Counted from the stretch's first letter, positions 30,481-39,559 are shown. The stretch: 64,000 bases of DNA from Undaria pinnatifida (GCA_012845835.1 JABAKD010000025.1:28329504-28393503); one strand, 5' to 3'. Notes: generated from the letters alone by a model not told the origin. Made by a program: numbers and translations.

Positions 30481-30699
30481 TACTACACCGCACCTCGAAC
30501 ACAAAGCAAGCCCCAGTTCAGATGTAAAGACGCAGAACTCCGCAAAACTACCGCCCGCAACTGCTAGCCAGCTAACAGCTAGGCAGCGACTTACGGTCAG
30601 CCTTAAGCCCTAACCTTTAGGCTATTGTGTCTGTTCCAAAAAAGGTACCTGGTAATAACTATGCTTCCGAGAGAGTATAACATTAGCCGCCTACTGCCA

Positions 30700-31480
30700 T
30701 TTGTCACGAAGAGCTAGCAACACTTATAGTCAGACTGATCGAAGCCGCAACCATTGGACTATGATACCTGCCACAAAAAAATAAACAAAATAAAAAAAGT
30801 AGTGGCTATACTTCGAGTGAAGCTTGAAATGTCCAGTCTATTTATTTTAGTCACGAAGAGCTGGCAATGCTATATAGTCAGCACGCTTTAAACCCTGGCC
30901 GGTCGCCCCGGTGGCGTATCCGGTTATCTTCGAGCCTGATATAGGTCAGTTTTTCGAGCCCCGCCGAGTGCATACTCGAGTATATATTCGTTGGGACACT
31001 TTTCCTTGTGCACAAATTGACTTGCGGAAAGCGCGAGAGCGTGAGTTAGCATCACTCGATGAAGAATCGACGAGCAGTGGGATTGCTGAACCATATGCGC
31101 GATTAAAATTGAAGGGAAGAACCGGGGGGAAGAAGGGACGACACCTGTGACCACGGCTTGTCCAGAAGCTGGAAAGTAAAAGTGTGAGAAAATAAAAATA
31201 AAACTAATCGTTAGACTATGATATCTGACACAAAAAAGTACAATGGTGTAAAATAGCTATACTCTTCGAGTGTAACATCAACTGCCAATGGTAATATCTA
31301 TACTTCGAGTACAACATCAGCTGCCAATTACTTTGCAGCCACACGAAGAGATGGCAATTACCAACGATCCGATTATTCACGGGTCAAAGGGGCACTGTAC
31401 CGACACATTGAACCTCAAGAGCTGTTGTTGATGGTGGCCTGCTTCCAAACTACCCGTCTAGCAGTCACGAAAAGCCGGCA
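30700..31480. repeat. Degenerate tandem array (~150 bp unit) interrupted by SINE-1
   Basis: TGTCACGAAGAGCTAGCAAC, ATAGTCAG, CCATTGGACTATGATACCTG, CCACAAAAAA, GGCTATACTTCGAGTG recurs either side of the SINE (30,752 versus 31,206; 30,815 versus 31,255 and 31,295). Removing the SINE restores a ~150-bp period. Confidence 0.65.
30898..31204 (+). mobile_element. SINE-1, full length
   Basis: GGTCGCCCCGGTGGCGTATC (A box), GCGCGAGAGCGTGAGTTAGC, GTGACCACGGCTTGTCCAGA, GTGTGAGAAAATAAAAATAAA tail. The B-box stretch is shortened to TTTTTCGAGCCCC relative to the 18,178 copy. Confidence 0.85.
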
Positions 31481-31559
31481 AGTAATTTTTCGTGATCTTA
31501 TTGGGGTTTAGATACAATACGGCGTTTTAGAACTACAACTTTTCGTCGGGTAAAGGAGT

Positions 31560-31775
31560 TGGATAGGAAAACATGTGTAACAAAAGTATTGAAACCATCG
31601 AAACGCCACCATCCAAGGCAAGCCCTGAACCAATGAAAATCCATTGAAAACAATATTTCAGAGATACGCCTTCCTACCCTTTTTCATTTTCCAGAGGCTG
31701 ACTTTCTTGTGGGTTGGTTTGCCTTGGGTCTACATGAAGTTTCTCGACATCAAAACTACGGTTACATTTTTTCCA
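31560..31775. mobile_element. Foldback FB-M, copy 2
   Basis: Left ATTGAAACCATCGAAACGCC, CCAAGGCAAGCCCTGAACC, AATGAAAATCC. Right TTTCATTTTCCAGAGGCTGA, GGGTTGGTTTGCCTTGGG, TTTCTCGACATCAAAAC. As at 26,435, a minus-strand SINE-1 follows, ~210 bp downstream. Confidence 0.6.
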
Positions 31776-31985
31776 AACCAAGAGAATTTGAAAATCGCGA
31801 AAACCCTAATATACATATGTACCTGGTACATATTTTTTCTTCATCCAATTTAGTAAATCCTCGCACTAATCTCGCGCTCCCTCCCAGTAGTAACTCAGAG
31901 CCGGGGTCACATAGCGGGCCCTCCTCCTTTTCCCCCTTCCCCGAATAACTTTCCCTGATGACGATATATATATGTATATGCTTTT

Positions 31986-32252
31986 TTCACGCACATCTAC
32001 TTTCGAGCTTCTGGACAAGCCCGTGGTCACAGGTGTCGTCCCTTCTCCCCCGCCGATTCTTGCCTTCACTTTTCATCGCGCATAGGGTTCAGCAATCCCA
32101 CTCACTGCTCGTCGATATTTCATCGGGCGTTGCTAACTCACGCTCTCGCGCTTTCCGCAAGTCAATTTCTGCGCAAGATAAAGTCCCCACGAATTTATAC
32201 GAGTATGCATTCGGGGGGATTCGAACTCACGAAACTGACCTATACCAGATAT
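31986..32252 (-). mobile_element. SINE-1, truncated at its tRNA head
   Basis: CTTCTGGACAAGCCCGTGGT, AGCAATCCCACTCACTGCTC, TTGCTAACTCACGCTCTCGC, GGATTCGAACTCACGAAACT are present, but the sequence stops after CTGACCTATACCAG, so the A-box segment is missing. Confidence 0.8.
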
Positions 32253-32294
32253 ACCTCTCTGAAGGAGGGTAAGGGGGTCAGTTTTGGGACGATT

Positions 32295-32540
32295 CCTTGG
32301 AATGGCTCGGGGTCACTCGTGCTAGGCCCTCGCCCGTTCCTTCGCGGTCCCTGAAGCTTTCGTCCTGTTTTAATGTTTGCGCTGTGAATCATCCGCAATA
32401 TGGCATGGAAAGTTCACGCGGCTCCAACAAAAACGCCTACCCCCAGCAGGGTAATGTTTTTTTCCCCCTCGCGGGTACACAGCCACTCGACTTCGGGTGG
32501 CTCAAATCCGGTGAAGTGAAAATAGTCTACAAAACAGAGG
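32295..32540 (-). mobile_element. SINE-D copy
   Basis: In reverse: TCGGGGTCACTCGTGCTAGG, GTTTGCGCTGTGAATCATCC GCAATA (B-box-like), CGGGTACACAGCCACTCGAC TTCGGGTGGCTCAAATCCGG. Confidence 0.55.
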
Positions 32541-32559
32541 GACACTCCCTCTTCTTTCT

Positions 32560-32685
32560 TCATTCTCTTCTTCACACACACACCTACTTTCCAGCTTCTG
32601 GACAAGCAAGCCGTGGTCACAGGTGTCGTCCCTTTTCCCCCCCGGTTCTTGCCTTCAAATTTTATCACGCATAGGGTTCAGCGGT
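32560..32685 (-). mobile_element. SINE-1 3' fragment
   Basis: CACCTACTTTCCAGCTTCTG, GTGGTCACAGGTGTCGTCCC, TCTTGCCTTCAAATTTTATC, GCATAGGGTTCAGCGGTCC. 5'-truncated, as is common for LINE-mobilised copies. Confidence 0.8.
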
Positions 32686-32755
32686 CCCCCCCTACGTAGC
32701 CTGAGTCGTTTTTTGTAGGGCATATACTCTACGATAGTAGGTAGACTAGGGTAGG

Positions 32756-33098
32756 CGCTTGCTACGATCGAGGGGCACCACAAATTTCCTAATACTACCC
32801 CTCGATTTGGAAGCTTTAAAGACCTCTCTAAGGCAAAAACTGATTTGAAGAAAAATACAACTGCTTTGATCCCGGATGAAAAGAATCCCATGGCCTAGAG
32901 GTGGGCAAAAAACAAAATGGCCTATATCCGACGATTTGGGGAGTTAACCCCTTTACAGCCCCCGAACCCCTCCCTATACTAAATCCAAGTTTAATTTTGT
33001 CCCCAAAAACGGGTTTCCAGTTGTAAAGGGGTTAAGAAGCCCGTTCATTCAGAAACCATTACAGGCGAAGACTTTCACCTCCATCGTTGCGTACGTCG
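32756..33098 (+). mobile_element. TIR-A element interrupted by TTAA-B
   Basis: GCGCTTGCTACGATCGAGGG, AATACTACCCCTCGATTTGG, ATCCCATGGCCTAGAGG, CGACGATTTGGGGAGTTAA, then an 84-bp insert, then TTAAGAAGCCCGTTCATTCA, CACCTCCATCGTTGCGTACGTC. Confidence 0.85.
32948..33031 (+). mobile_element. TTAA-B miniature element with perfect TTAA duplication
   Basis: CCCCTTTACAGCCCCCGAAC, CCCTCCCTATACTAAATCCA, AGTTTAATTTTGTCCCCAAA, AACGGGTTTCCAGTTGTAAA, GGGG. Flanked by TTAA at 32,944-32,947 and 33,032-33,035. The ends CCCCTTTAC/GTAAAGGGG are inverted repeats. The host TIR-A sequence (GGG-TTAA-GGAG elsewhere) has a single TTAA, so the insertion and duplication are directly visible. TTAA targeting and CCC ends are hallmarks of piggyBac-superfamily elements. 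The relation is inferred and no transposase is present. Confidence 0.9.
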
Positions 33099-33489
33099 GT
33101 ACTCGGGTACAGACCCCAGTATCATCCACAATTCTCATACACGGCTCCCGGGTACTCTAGACTTTACCCGGAATACCGCCTGTACAAGGCAAACCCTCGT
33201 ATTTAATCGCTATCGCCTCGCGTGCCACAGGCACGTGCACCAGGCAAAACATAACTCTACACCGTATATCCGGCAACACGGAAGACACGATATCGTGGCA
33301 CACCCCCTGTGACGAATGACCAAGCCGGTTGTCTCCGAAACAATGGGGAGCGCAAACAACAACAACAACAACAACAAAAATGCCAATTTGGTAGCTTTTG
33401 GTATATACAGTACACTCCACCCGGGAGGATGACTTCCCGAGCCGATGTCCTACAAAACAAAGGCGGGCGTGTACCTACACAACGAAAAT

Positions 33490-33705
33490 GACAGTCGGTG
33501 GGTTTGGATCCGTCTCGATTCTCCCATTCCCATTGTCGAGCATTCATTTTGAAAAGTAGTCTATGCAAGGGGGTGAGAGACAAATTTTTAACATGCGCGC
33601 AAAAAACAAGACGACACTCTCCTTGTTGGACGGAAATCTCATACCACAAGCAGTGCGTAGTCGATTTCAGAGTATACTTTCTCCAAGAAATCAAAGAAGA
33701 AAGGG
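33490..33705 (+). repeat. Rep-V copy
   Basis: TTGGATCCGTCTCGATTCTC, CCATTCCCATTGTCGAGCAT, TCATTTTGAAAA, GTAGTCGATTTCAGAGTATA CTTTCTCCAAGAAATCAAAG. A CAACAACAACAACAACAA tract precedes it at 33,355. Confidence 0.6.
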
Positions 33706-33721
33706 TGGTCACCTGGCTTGT

Positions 33722-33812
33722 CGCGTGCTACGATAGAGTAGGACATACCTTTTCTTGGCTAGTGTTTACTTCCTGGAAATGACGGGGCTTCTCAACCCCA
33801 AAACCGTCAGAA
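33722..33812 (-). mobile_element. TIR-A fragment
   Basis: TCGCGTGCTACGATAGAGTA, GGACATACCTTTTCTTGGCT, GAAATGACGGGGCTTCTCAA, CCCCAAAACCGTCAGAAT. Ends seven bases before the next TIR-A terminus. Confidence 0.75.
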
Positions 33813-33819
33813 TCTCATC

Positions 33820-34190
33820 GACGCGTGCTACGACAGATACATGCATTCCACTTATTTTCTGAGGCGCTCCGCACTCTCCGCACGTCAGGAGCTAAACCCC
33901 CCTAGAGCCCCCGAACCCCTCCCTATACTAAATCCAAGTAATATTGTCCCCAAAAACGGGTTTCCAGTTGTAAAGGGGTTACGAAAAAACAACACCAAAA
34001 ACTGTTTGGATAAAAAAAAAAAACTGACTCGGATAAACCGGATGAAAGATTCCATGGCCTAGGTATACAACGAAAATTGTGTTGAAAAAAATTACTCAAG
34101 ATGGCCGACGATTTTGTGTTTAGAGGGGACCCGTCCCTTCAGAAACCGTTTCAGACGAAAAGTGCTACCCCACTAGATAGAGTGATCGTG
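33820..34190 (+). mobile_element. TIR-A element interrupted by TTAA-B
   Basis: GACGCGTGCTACGACAGATA, TTTTCTGAGGCGCTCC, GTCAGGAGC, insert, then GGATAAACCGGATGAAAGAT, TCCATGGCCTAGGTATACAA, GCCGACGATTTTGTGTTTAG. The right terminus has decayed (CCCACTAGATAGAGTGATCG). Confidence 0.8.
33897..33978 (+). mobile_element. TTAA-B miniature element in TIR-A
   Basis: 82 bp, CCCCCCTAGAGCCCCCGAAC to CAGTTGTAAAGGGG, flanked by TAAA and TTAC. The host site corresponds to GGAGCTTAAGACC in uninterrupted TIR-A copies, a TTAA target different from that used at 32,948 and 35,166. Confidence 0.8.
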
Positions 34191-34544
34191 ACACCGCCCA
34201 TCATTTTTTTTCAGCAACATGAATTTTTGTATATGTACCTCATAGGGTCGGACGTTCGTTTTTCCCGTATATATCATTTATTGGATGGGAGACCCGTGTA
34301 GAGCTCTTCATGTCAGGAGCGCCTTGGAAAAAAAAGAATACAGCTCTATGTACTGTAACATGCATGTACTGGGTATATATTTTTGGGAAAGTGTAATGTA
34401 ATGTAAATGAAAATAAAGGTATGTAATTCCTCCCATTTGTAGTTTGACGAGATTTTTTTTTTTGGGAGTTTGCTCAAGGATCCGCGCGCACGTTGTCTAA
34501 AACGCGCGACATAAGATAGATTACCCGCCACCACCCACCCCTCG

Positions 34545-34700
34545 TTGGACAAAATTTCGGAGTTGATTATTTCCTCGAAAAAAACGCAGCTGGGGGAGCG
34601 CGCGCATACAACCAAAAGGGTATGGGCACCTGGTGGCTTGCGAAAAATCTCGATTCTCCCATTCTCATTATCGAGAAAATCATTTTGGAAACTCGTCCGC
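34545..34700 (+). repeat. Rep-V copy
   Basis: AAAATTTCGGAGTTGATTAT, GGCACCTGGTGGCTTGCGAA, AAATCTCGATTCTCCCATTC, TTATCGAGAAAATCATTTTG, GAAACTCGTCCGCCGGA. Followed by a G-run at 34,709. Bases 34,191-34,544 include a Rep-K-like GAGCTCTTCATGTCAGGAGC at 34,301 and are otherwise unassigned. Confidence 0.6.
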
Positions 34701-34789
34701 CGGAGCGGCGGGGGGGGGGGGGGGTTGCGTAAACCGACTCACACGTAAGATAAGGTTTACACAGCACCTCTTAAATTGCAAGTATTTGC

Positions 34790-34925
34790 CAGCCGTTTTC
34801 GGAATTTTTATTTCTTCTCCAAAATCACAACAAAACAAGGCGAGCGCACACAACAAAAGTAGACTTCCAGGTGGTGGCTTTCAATAAAATATGTCAAGAT
34901 TCTCTTCCATCCCCGTAGTCCAAAT
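34790..34925 (+). repeat. Rep-V copy, diverged
   Basis: CCGTTTTCGGAATTTTTATT, TCTTCTCCAAAATCACAACA, GGTGGTGGCTTTCAATAAAA, TCAAGATTCTCTTCCATCCC. Directly precedes a TIR-A element. Confidence 0.5.
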
Positions 34926-34944
34926 ACAAGAAAAAAAAAAATGA

Positions 34945-35313
34945 CCCATGCTACGATAGAGGCGCGCCCCAGTTTTTTTCTGAGAGGTTCCTCAATCTGA
35001 GGGGGCTTATGAAGACCTCCCCCAAAAACTGATTTGGACAAAACATAAACTGCTACACCTGGTACGAGGTACCGGATGAAAAATCCCATGGCTTGGGCAC
35101 ACAACGAGAATCATGCAAAAAAAAGGCCTACTATTTTTTCTTTTCCCGACGATTTTGGGTTATAACCCCTTTACAACTGGAAACCCGTTTTTGGGGACAA
35201 AATTACTTGGATTTAGTATAGGGAGGGGTTCGGGGGCTCTAAAAGGGTTAAGGAGTCCCGTCATTCAGAAAACATTTCAGCCAAGAAAAGGTACACCTCT
35301 ATCGTAGCACGGG
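34945..35313 (+). mobile_element. TIR-A element interrupted by TTAA-B
   Basis: ACCCATGCTACGATAGAGGC, CCCCCAAAAACTGATTTGGA, CGGATGAAAAATCCCATGGC, CGACGATTTTGGGTTA, insert, TTAAGGAGTCCCGTCATTCA, CACCTCTATCGTAGCACGGGTC. Confidence 0.9.
35166..35247 (-). mobile_element. TTAA-B miniature element in TIR-A, opposite orientation
   Basis: 82 bp, CCCCTTTACAACTGGAAACC, TTTTTGGGGACAAAATTACT, TGGATTTAGTATAGGGAGGG, GTTCGGGGGCTCTAAAAGGG. Right flank TTAA at 35,248; left flank ATAA. It occupies the same TTAA of TIR-A as the 32,948 copy but in reverse. Confidence 0.85.
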
Positions 35314-35383
35314 TCATTTTCGAAGTTCGGCGCTGGAGGGTGCGTTACCTAACATGCACACACGCGACATAAGATTAGCACCG

Positions 35384-35664
35384 ACGCGTGCTACGATAGA
35401 AGCGCGCCACTTTTTTTCTGAGGCACCTGTTCCTCGAATTTCGGAGCTTAAGACCTCCCGCAAAAACAGATTTTTGGAGAAAACTAAAACTGCTAGGTAC
35501 CGGATAAAAAATCCCATGGCCTAGGTGTACACACATGGAGAATCGTGCAAAAAAAAAGGCCTATTATTTTTTTTCCCCGACGATTTTGGGTTAAGGAGCC
35601 CCGTCATTCAAAAAGCATTTTCACGGTCAAAAACTGCTGAATGCCTCTATCGTAGCACGCGTCC
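35384..35664 (+). mobile_element. TIR-A element, complete
   Basis: GACGCGTGCTACGATAGAAG, TTTCGGAGCTTAAGACCTCC, AAAAATCCCATGGCCTAGGT, CGACGATTTTGGGTTAAGGA, CCTCTATCGTAGCACGCGTC. One of the best-preserved copies. Confidence 0.9.
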
Positions 35665-35689
35665 ACCCCTGATTGAACGAATTTTGCGA

Positions 35690-35850
35690 GTCGATTTCGG
35701 AGTCGATTTTCTCCAGAACAACAAAATACGGGCGGCGCACATAGCGACAATGGCAGAGGTGGTGGTTCGCGGAACACCTAGATTGTCCCCTCTCTGTTAT
35801 CGAGAAAATCGTTGGGGTTTCCGTCAGAGGGCATGTGCGATATCAAACAC
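35690..35850 (+). repeat. Rep-V copy
   Basis: GCGAGTCGATTTCGGAGTCG, ATTTTCTCCAGAACAACAAA, ATGGCAGAGGTGGTGGTTCG, TTATCGAGAAAATCGTTGGG. Confidence 0.6.
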
Positions 35851-36005
35851 AGGCAAAGACAAGATAACACCTGCCCCCCCCCTCCCCTCCCCCATGTTTC
35901 CATCGCGTTGACCCAACGACGTTCTCTCAGAGCGTACCAAAGGGACGTATCCGTTCGGCACGGCACAACAATCGCACTCATTTCTCTCTCTCTCTCGAAA
36001 GAACG

Positions 36006-36220
36006 ATCTCGGATTCGATTTTCAGTGTCAATTTTGTCACAAGACAAAACACTAATTTATCTCGGATTCGATTTTCAATGTCAGCTTTGTCAAAATTCAA
36101 CAAACCAAAAAAAGGGACCCACACACAACTAAAACGGTAGTGCGCGGTCGGTGCCTTTGGGAAGACCTCGGCTCTCCCACCCCCAGTGTCGAGAGACATC
36201 AGCTTGGATATTCGTCCGAG
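36006..36220 (+). repeat. ~58-bp tandem duplication plus Rep-V copy
   Basis: TCTCGGATTCGATTTTCAGT, GTCAATTTTGTCA at 36,006 repeats at 36,060. Then TGCCTTTGGGAAGACCTCGG, CTCTCCCACCCCCAGTGTCG, AGAGACATCAGCTTGGATAT, TCGTCCGAGAGGG completes a Rep-V. It runs directly into SINE-D. Confidence 0.6.
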
Positions 36221-36261
36221 AGGGAGAGACCATGGCTGCGGTAGGGAGAGAGTATCCTCTT

Positions 36262-36495
36262 TAGCACCGCCGGGTTTGGGCCACGCGCCGGAGCGACTCT
36301 GACTCTGTACCTCACGGCAAATAAGCCGTTTAGACGATTTATTCAGCGCAGCGCAACTACCCATTCCACGGCGGCGTCATACCGCAAAAAAACACAACCA
36401 CGCGAAGCTAAGGCTAAAAACCGCAAAAGAGCGGGGGGTTTGCTCGCGCTCGAGTGACCCCCAGTCACCGCAAAAAAGAGGCCCCGACAAGACCA
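36262..36495 (+). mobile_element. SINE-D copy
   Basis: CGGGTTTGGGCCACGCGCCG, GACTCTGTACCTCACGGC, ATTCAGCGCAGCGCAACTAC, CACGGCGGCGTCATACCGC, GTTTGCTCGCGCTCGAGTGA, CCCCCAGTCACCGCAAAAAA. Confidence 0.65.
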
Positions 36496-36534
36496 AGGCT
36501 ATACGAAGCCATCTCACGGTAGGGTTGCAGCATC

Positions 36535-36760
36535 AGAAAGTCCCTGAGCTCCTCACACGAGGAACAAACTCAATATCTCATCCGAAAAATGAATTGTGGA
36601 AGGCATTCGTTCGCACAACCTGACCAAGCTTCTATGCCCCTTTAGTCCTAACAAAACAAATGTACTCGTGAAATTACTTCCTTGACCGGCAGTTCCTCAC
36701 ATGAGGAACTTAATCGCCCAGAAAGGTATACCTTTTTTTGGCGAAAAAACTGCAATCCCT
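36535..36760 (+). repeat. Rep-K copies (two in tandem)
   Basis: GAGCTCCTCACACGAGGAAC, GGAAGGCATTCGTTCGCACA, ACCTGACCAAGCTTCTATGC, then CAGTTCCTCACATGAGGAAC TTAATCGCC. The hyphenated palindrome TCCTCACATGAGGA is exact. Confidence 0.6.
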
Positions 36761-36799
36761 CTACCGTGGGATGACTTTACGGTAGTGGCGACCCCCCCC

Positions 36800-37060
36800 A
36801 TTTTCAGTGTACCGGCATTGAGCTACTCGCCCGCGAGTGACTCAGTACATTCTCACGGACAAGAACGCTTCAGGCGATTTTTGTCGGACAGCGAAGATAA
36901 CCATTCTCCATAGCGGACTCAGGTTTTGTCAAGTTTTATACCAGGTAGATCATCAAGAAAACGAAACACCGCAGAGGAACAGAGGGGTTACGTCGCGCGA
37001 GTGACCCCGAGCTACTGCAAGAAACGGCCCCAAAAGGGGGACCCTTATGGTACCTTATCC
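36800..37060 (+). mobile_element. SINE-D copy
   Basis: GAGCTACTCGCCCGCGAGTG, ACTCAGTACATTCTCACGGA, AGGCGATTTTTGTCGGACAG, CATTCTCCATAGCGGACTCA, GGTTACGTCGCGCGAGTGAC, CCCGAGCTACTGCAAGAAAC, GGCCCCAAAAGG. Confidence 0.6.
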
Positions 37061-37099
37061 TGGGTCAAAAGTAAACCCCCTACAACAATAGCCTTGGAC

Positions 37100-37362
37100 C
37101 CGTGCTACGTTAGAGGTATACCTTTTTTTGGCTGAACTGTTTTCTGAATGACGGGGCTCCTCAACCCAAAATCGTCGGGGAAAAAAAAAACAATGGGCCT
37201 TTTTTTGCATGATTCTCGCGTCGTGTACCAAGGCCATCGGGGTTTTTTATCCGCGGTAGCAGTTTTTTCTTCTTCTCCAAATCAGTTTTCGAGAGGGGTC
37301 TTAAGCTCCCAGATTGAGGAAACCCCAGAAAAAAAGTGGTGCACCTCTGTTGTAGCACGCGT
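37100..37362 (-). mobile_element. TIR-A element with flanking 8-bp direct repeat
   Basis: CCGTGCTACGTTAGAGGTAT, TCTGAATGACGGGGCTCCTC, GTACCAAGGCCATCGGGGTT, GAGAGGGGTCTTAAGCTCCC, CACCTCTGTTGTAGCACGCGT. CCTTGGAC occurs exactly at 37,092-37,099 and 37,363-37,370 and is the best candidate target-site duplication of the family. Confidence 0.85.
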
Positions 37363-37569
37363 CCTTGGACGAGGAGTGTTATCTGACACATGCAATGTTA
37401 TGTAACCTTGGCGACGTTTACAGTAGCTTGATCCATCGAATACGCGCGCGTCAGGTGTTCATAAGCGTATTCCAGAGTGACTGGAGCCTGTCCTGTGACC
37501 ACGGACTTGATTATTCGAGTTAATGTGAGAACAACAACAACAAGCGCAAGATGAGATACAACACTAAAG
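37363..37569. other. SINE-1 tail relic and MS-Q-like fragment
   Basis: CATCGAATACGCGCGCGTC (MS-Q-like) and CCTGTCCTGTGACCACGGAC followed by GTGAGAACAACAACAACAAG (SINE-1 3' end) can be recognised. The rest is unassigned. Confidence 0.45.
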
Positions 37570-38060
37570 TACGGGCCGGGGGGGGGGGGGGGGGGCTGGG
37601 GGAATTCTCAGTTCGTGCTTGCTTTGGTCATTTCACCATTGACCACGCATCCCTTTCGAGATGGAGCACTATTCCTACTCCTAATAGATGGGGGGGGGGG
37701 CAAATACGACGAAAATGGCTTTGGTAAGGATCTCGGCCCTCTGCGTTTTCGACAAGATCTGCATGCCTGCAAATTCATTCGGCAAGGAGAGGGTAGACTC
37801 TAACATACCAGGTGCACGAAAGATGGGATAACACCCCCCATTTGACGCATTTCAGAGTCCATTTTCTCCCGAGCAGGGGAGGCAAGCACCACCAACGAAA
37901 ATTACAACGATGCCTAATATCCCGATGTGCCGGTTGTCGATCAAATCAGCATGAAAGGTCATCCGAGGAGGGGGGGAGGGGGGCGGGGGGAATACTCATT
38001 TGTTGCTTGCCTTAGTCATTTGACCATTGATCACGCATCCCTTTCGAGACGGAGCAGAAG
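37570..38060 (+). repeat. Two G-run/Rep-C head modules flanking a Rep-V fragment
   Basis: G-runs (37,576 and 37,971) are each followed by GGGGGAATNCTCANTTNGTG, CTTGCYTTRGTCATTTNACC, ATTGAYCACGCATCCCTTTC, GAGAYGGAGCA. A third G-run is at 38,060. Between them TTTCAGAGTCCATTTTCTCC CGAGCAG is Rep-V-like. Confidence 0.65.
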
Positions 38061-38795
38061 GGCGGGGGGGGGGGGGGGGGGTCATATTGCCCCCGGATAT
38101 TATTTTTCGGCGTACTGCCGCCCGAACAACGTAGTGCAGCAACTAAGTACTGGTAGTCAGTACGAGTGCAATGATGTGAGAGGAAACGAAATGTTGTAGA
38201 ATAAGTCGTCACATTTTCTCTCTGGCACAGGTATTGATATCAGATATAGTCTAAATAAGGACCAATATATAATAATAATACATAAGCACGACAGGAGTGA
38301 CGATACAGGATAGCAATTTTCGCAATTTTCTACTTCATCATGACTTTTCGGATCTTCCTAGGGCTCCAGCACCTTTGTGTGACCACGCACTCTAGATTTC
38401 CTACTAGTAGAGTTAACGTAACACAACAGCAACAACAACAACAAGCAGTAGTAACTCATGTATAGTTTCTGGACGACAACGACAACACCCAACTGGAACT
38501 ACTATGCAGAAACTCTTGGGTCATTTCTGGGATACGGTCGTGGTCCCTTCCGCGGTAGTGCGGTAGCGTTTAGTCCCGGGCACTGGGCAGTTTAATGCGG
38601 TGAAAACCGCTTGTTGCGACCTCGTCCTTGAGCTGTGTGTAGCTGTGTACCAGTATTATTAATAGTATTAATAGTGTCCCGGGATAGTGAAAGGTTACAA
38701 TGTGTTGTACACTCTGTTACAATGCGTGTACTGTTGTCATCTCGAAAAGCACCGCACTAACAACGAGGGACCTTTGCAGCAACATAATGCTCTCT
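38061..38795. other. Unassigned
   Basis: Only a CAACAACAACAACAAC tract at 38,416 and TATTATTAATAGTATTAATAG at 38,655 stand out. No gene or repeat family recognised. Confidence 0.4.
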
Positions 38796-39008
38796 CTATT
38801 TATGATCATGATTATGATTATTACTTTCATGATTACTATTATGATTATTTTTATGATTATGATTATGGTCATGATTGTAATGATTATGATTTATAAGTCA
38901 TGATTATGGCTATGATTATGATTGATTGCGATTGTTATTATGATTATTTGACTACGATTATGATGATCATGATGCTCAGTCTATGATTGTTTGGTTATTA
39001 TGATTATT
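38796..39008. repeat. (ATGATT)n-like microsatellite
   Basis: TTATGATCATGATTATGATT and close variants run for ~210 bp, later broken by ACTACGATTATGATGATCAT. Met/Ile- and Tyr/Asp-rich frames are artefacts. Confidence 0.9.
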
Positions 39009-39184
39009 AGACTAGTAGTCGTATTTTCGCTCATGGATTCCTTCGATGTTCTTCTCACGCTCAATTTCTCCTTCTCCATTTCTAGACGTACCAGGTAACT
39101 CATACCCGAGGCCACTAAGCAGACTCTTCCCCCCGCTCTCCACTCCGACGATACGCACGCCTTCACTTTTATCGCCAGAACAAT

Positions 39185-39481
39185 GACTCATTCTACAATA
39201 GCCCCCCCCAAACCGGCGATCCCGATTTTCTCTAACGAAGGTTTCATGGCTGCTCGACACGAGGAAGGGTGCTACTTTAAAAAAAGGCCTCCATTAATTT
39301 TCTTACGGGCAAAGGACTACTACACTACTAGTAGTACTAGTACTAGTGGTAAAGTACTATCGGACGATGACGCCGGGGTGGCAAGGGACACAGTATTCAA
39401 GGGGGTACGACCGGGAGCTGGTTTCAAAACCGGCGATTTCGTTGAGGATAGGTCGGGGGGGGGGCTACCGTAGAACGAGTC
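39185..39481 (+). mobile_element. TIR-J element, copy 3 (best terminal repeats)
   Basis: 297 bp. Left end GACTCATTCTACAATAGCCC CCCCCAAACCGGCGAT; right end ACCGGCGATTTCGTTGAGG, then GGGGGGGCTACCGTAGAACG AGTC. The ends are imperfect inverted repeats over ~45 bp. Interior CTAACGAAGGTTTCATGGCT, GCTCGACACGAGGAAGG, CTAGTAGTACTAGTACTAG, ACGCCGGGGTGGCAAGG, GACCGGGAGCTGGTTTCAAA. Confidence 0.85.
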
Positions 39482-39559
39482 CAATTCAGAACTTCCTTCC
39501 CTGATCGACTCGCGTCGAATTGTGCCTGTACGCGCCATAAAGCGCTCTGTGTGTGTGTG

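Noticed and set aside
36945-37061. Separate gene with start in SINE-D
   Set aside because: The short frame is wholly within a SINE-D copy and is not shared by other SINE-D copies.
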